7,588 nucleotides of DNA from Paraglaciecola arctica (GTDB lineage Bacteria; Pseudomonadota; Gammaproteobacteria; Enterobacterales; Alteromonadaceae): assembly GCA_003232445.1 (NCBI GenBank), contig QIJM01000331.1:1-7588 (forward strand), read 5' to 3'. The notes below the pieces were generated by a model. That model ran no database searches. It worked only from the letters and a program-made list of their open reading frames with translations, and was not told where the DNA came from. The position numbers were made by a program, and so were the translations under genes. Below, piece by piece: positions 5,680-7,588 of this stretch; the first letter of the stretch is position 1; every line of letters starts with the position of its first letter.

Positions 5680-7588
5680 AATCAGAATCTTCGTCATGCT
5701 CAACCACTAAACGCACACCACGCTCATCATGCACTAGCGACTCACCTGCGTTTAATTCGAACTTATGCTCTACGTGTTCAAATAGTTTTTCAGGGAAATC
5801 TTGAGACGGGGTTTCATCTTGATTGTCTGCTCCTGCATCGCCATTAAAATGCACAATCTGTTTCCAACTGCGAGTAATGTTATCTCCCAGAATAATCAGT
5901 AAGTCACCTTTTTTACAATCTTTTAGACCTTGCTCAATTGCATTTTCTTCAGATGGGATGACTTGAATGTTAGCTTCATCTATACCTGCATCAAGCAATG
6001 TTTGTTTGAGCATTTGCGGTACTTCATCATGACCGCGACCTCTTCTGTCGTCGTCAGCCTTACAAATGAATGTATCGAAACCCTTGGCGGTGATGTTTGC
6101 CACGGCTAACACATCTTCATCTCGCCTGTCTCCCGGCATCGCCATCACAATCCGACGTTTTCCGTTCACATCTAATCGTGTTGCCAAGTCGGTAATAGTC
6201 TCGACAGCAGCCGGATTATGGGCGTAATCCAGTATCACTTTAAACGGTAGTTCATCATAAATATTCAGACGACCCGGTGCTTGATAGAACGAAGTACTGA
6301 AAATACGTAAGCCTTGGCAAATATCTTCCAGCGAAGTGTCAAAACTATAAGCAATAGCCGCGGCAAACATGGCATTTTGCACATTGTGCATAGCCTTGCC
6401 TTCTACTGTAGCGGGAATTAAGTGTGTCCAAAGTAGCGGTATATGCGCTCCATTATCATAAATGGTGATCATATCGCCATTGATGCCCTTTTCAAGCACA
6501 GCCGCCATGCCACCACTACGGATATGTTCACGCACTAGGCCGTGGCCCGAGTCTATGGTGACATAACAAATACGCTCGGCGTCGCAGAAATCGGCCATTT
6601 GCAAACATAAGTGATCATCTGCATTAAGTACCACCACATCTTTCGCTACTTCAACTACCACACGTTTTATTTGCGCCAATTGCTCAACTGTATCAATACC
6701 CCGTTGACCAAGGTGATCGGCCGTGACGTTGAGGCAAGCGCCTACATTACAAGAGGTATAACCTAAACCACGCTTGAGTATGCCGCCACGTGCCGTTTCC
6801 ATAATGGCAAAATCAACACTGGGGTCGCGCAATACAATTTGTGCTGCTGTCGGGCCTGTCATGTCTCCTTTAACACTTAAATGGCCATCTATGTAAACCC
6901 CATCTGTAGAGGTCATGCCCGTGGTAAATCCCGACGCTTTCATAATGCTGGCTAACATACGCGAAGTCGTCGTTTTACCATTGGTACCGGTAATAGCGGC
7001 AATAGGAATACGCGCATGACTGCCAACGGGGAATAACATGTCAATAACCTTTCCGGCTACATCTCTTGGTGTGCCTTCACTTGGTGCCACATGCATTCTA
7101 AAACCAGGCGCTGCATTACATTCGCAAATACCACCACCAATTTCTTTATAAGATTTACTGATATCATTGGTTAAAAAGTCTACCCCACCCACATCAAGAC
7201 CTATGGCTTTGATAGAGCGTACTGCCATATCTCTGTTATCAGGATGCACCATATCTGTCACATCTATGGCTGTACCACCAGTGGAAAGATTTGCCGTAGA
7301 GCGCAGAAAGAAAATTTGGCTTTTGTCTAATATTGTTTGATTGTTGTAACTAGCCTCTTCCATTAATCGTTCGGCTTGACTGTCTAACTCCAATCGGGTT
7401 AATACTTTTTCATGGCCTATGCCACGACGGGGATCTTGGTTAACGATGTCGACCAACTCTTCAATACTACTCACACCATCGCCTACAACATGACCGGGTA
7501 CTCGTTTCGCTACGGCCACGAGTTCGTCATTTACCACTAACATTCTGTGATCAAAACCGGTTAAAAAACTTTCTATCAATATGGCTTT
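5678..7588 (-). CDS. cphA: Cyanophycin synthetase, C-terminal part (5' end outside the window)
   Basis: The frame is open to the window edge and begins KAILIESFLTGFDHRMLVV, which is inside an ATP-grasp domain, so about 240 N-terminal residues are missing relative to typical CphA proteins. The 636 visible codons hold two modules. The end of the ATP-grasp domain includes DVGGVDF (about 129-135, counted from the Leu encoded at 7579) and the metal-binding GGGICECNAAPGFRMHVAPSEG (148-169). The full Mur-ligase-like domain has P-loop GTNGKTTTSR (198-207), ETARGGILKRG (261-271), NVTADHLGQRG (284-294), HNVQNA (398-403), LDYAHNPAA (450-458) and MPGDRRDED (481-489). In this family the ATP-grasp domain adds Asp to the backbone and the Mur-like domain adds Arg to the Asp side chain, making the multi-L-arginyl-poly-L-aspartate storage polymer. 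The C-terminus is an acidic tail (EHDEDSD). The family call is secure; that the polymer is standard Asp/Arg cyanophycin is inferred. Confidence 0.95.
   Translation of the reverse strand, partial: KAILIESFLTGFDHRMLVVNDELVAVAKRVPGHVVGDGVSSIEELVDIVNQDPRRGIGHEKVLTRLELDSQAERLMEEASYNNQTILDKSQIFFLRSTANLSTGGTAIDVTDMVHPDNRDMAVRSIKAIGLDVGGVDFLTNDISKSYKEIGGGICECNAAPGFRMHVAPSEGTPRDVAGKVIDMLFPVGSHARIPIAAITGTNGKTTTSRMLASIMKASGFTTGMTSTDGVYIDGHLSVKGDMTGPTAAQIVLRDPSVDFAIMETARGGILKRGLGYTSCNVGACLNVTADHLGQRGIDTVEQLAQIKRVVVEVAKDVVVLNADDHLCLQMADFCDAERICYVTIDSGHGLVREHIRSGGMAAVLEKGINGDMITIYDNGAHIPLLWTHLIPATVEGKAMHNVQNAMFAAAIAYSFDTSLEDICQGLRIFSTSFYQAPGRLNIYDELPFKVILDYAHNPAAVETITDLATRLDVNGKRRIVMAMPGDRRDEDVLAVANITAKGFDTFICKADDDRRGRGHDEVPQMLKQTLLDAGIDEANIQVIPSEENAIEQGLKDCKKGDLLIILGDNITRSWKQIVHFNGDAGADNQDETPSQDFPEKLFEHVEHKFELNAGESLVHDERGVRLVVEHDEDSD

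Noticed and set aside
7571..7588. TTG at 7579 as a true start of the cyanophycin synthetase
   Set aside because: The frame continues upstream to the window edge with conserved ATP-grasp sequence (KAILIESF), so this is an internal Leu codon of a truncated gene.

Overview
The window reads like chromosomal DNA of a marine gammaproteobacterium. Alteromonadales (the Alteromonas/Glaciecola/Paraglaciecola neighbourhood) is my best guess, from the moderate-to-low GC, AT-rich intergenic DNA and the protein style; nothing here fixes the genus. All seven supportable genes lie on the minus strand, so transcription runs from high to low coordinates. They form two blocks separated by one 137-150 bp AT-rich gap. 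I see no RNA gene, CRISPR array, insertion sequence or integrase.

Block 1 (7588 down to 3972) is a cyanophycin-type locus. It starts with the C-terminal ~636 codons of a cyanophycin synthetase (CphA): the end of its ATP-grasp domain, the whole Mur-ligase-like domain and an acidic tail. After 14 nt comes a 563-aa paralogue that keeps a CphA-like N-terminal domain and a complete Mur-ligase ATPase but has no ATP-grasp domain. The two are probably translationally coupled and probably act on the same Asp/Arg-type polymer or its primer; the paralogue's role is not evident from sequence. No cyanophycinase or isoaspartyl dipeptidase gene is in the window.

The gap (3835-3971) holds four 11-bp tandem repeats, a small palindrome and a possible promoter for block 2, but no convincing terminator hairpin.

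Block 2 (about 3822 down to 1, continuing outside) is a tight operon: a transmembrane methyl-accepting chemotaxis protein, a periplasmic di-haem peroxidase of the CCP/MauG family (4-bp ATGA overlap with the chemoreceptor), a small amicyanin-like type 1 copper protein, an exported di-haem cytochrome c, and the first 12 codons of a further gene. Three exported redox proteins in series behind a chemoreceptor suggest a periplasmic electron-transfer module tied to redox- or substrate-dependent taxis. The link is inferred from gene order only. This operon and the ATP-grasp-less CphA paralogue are the two items most worth a second look.
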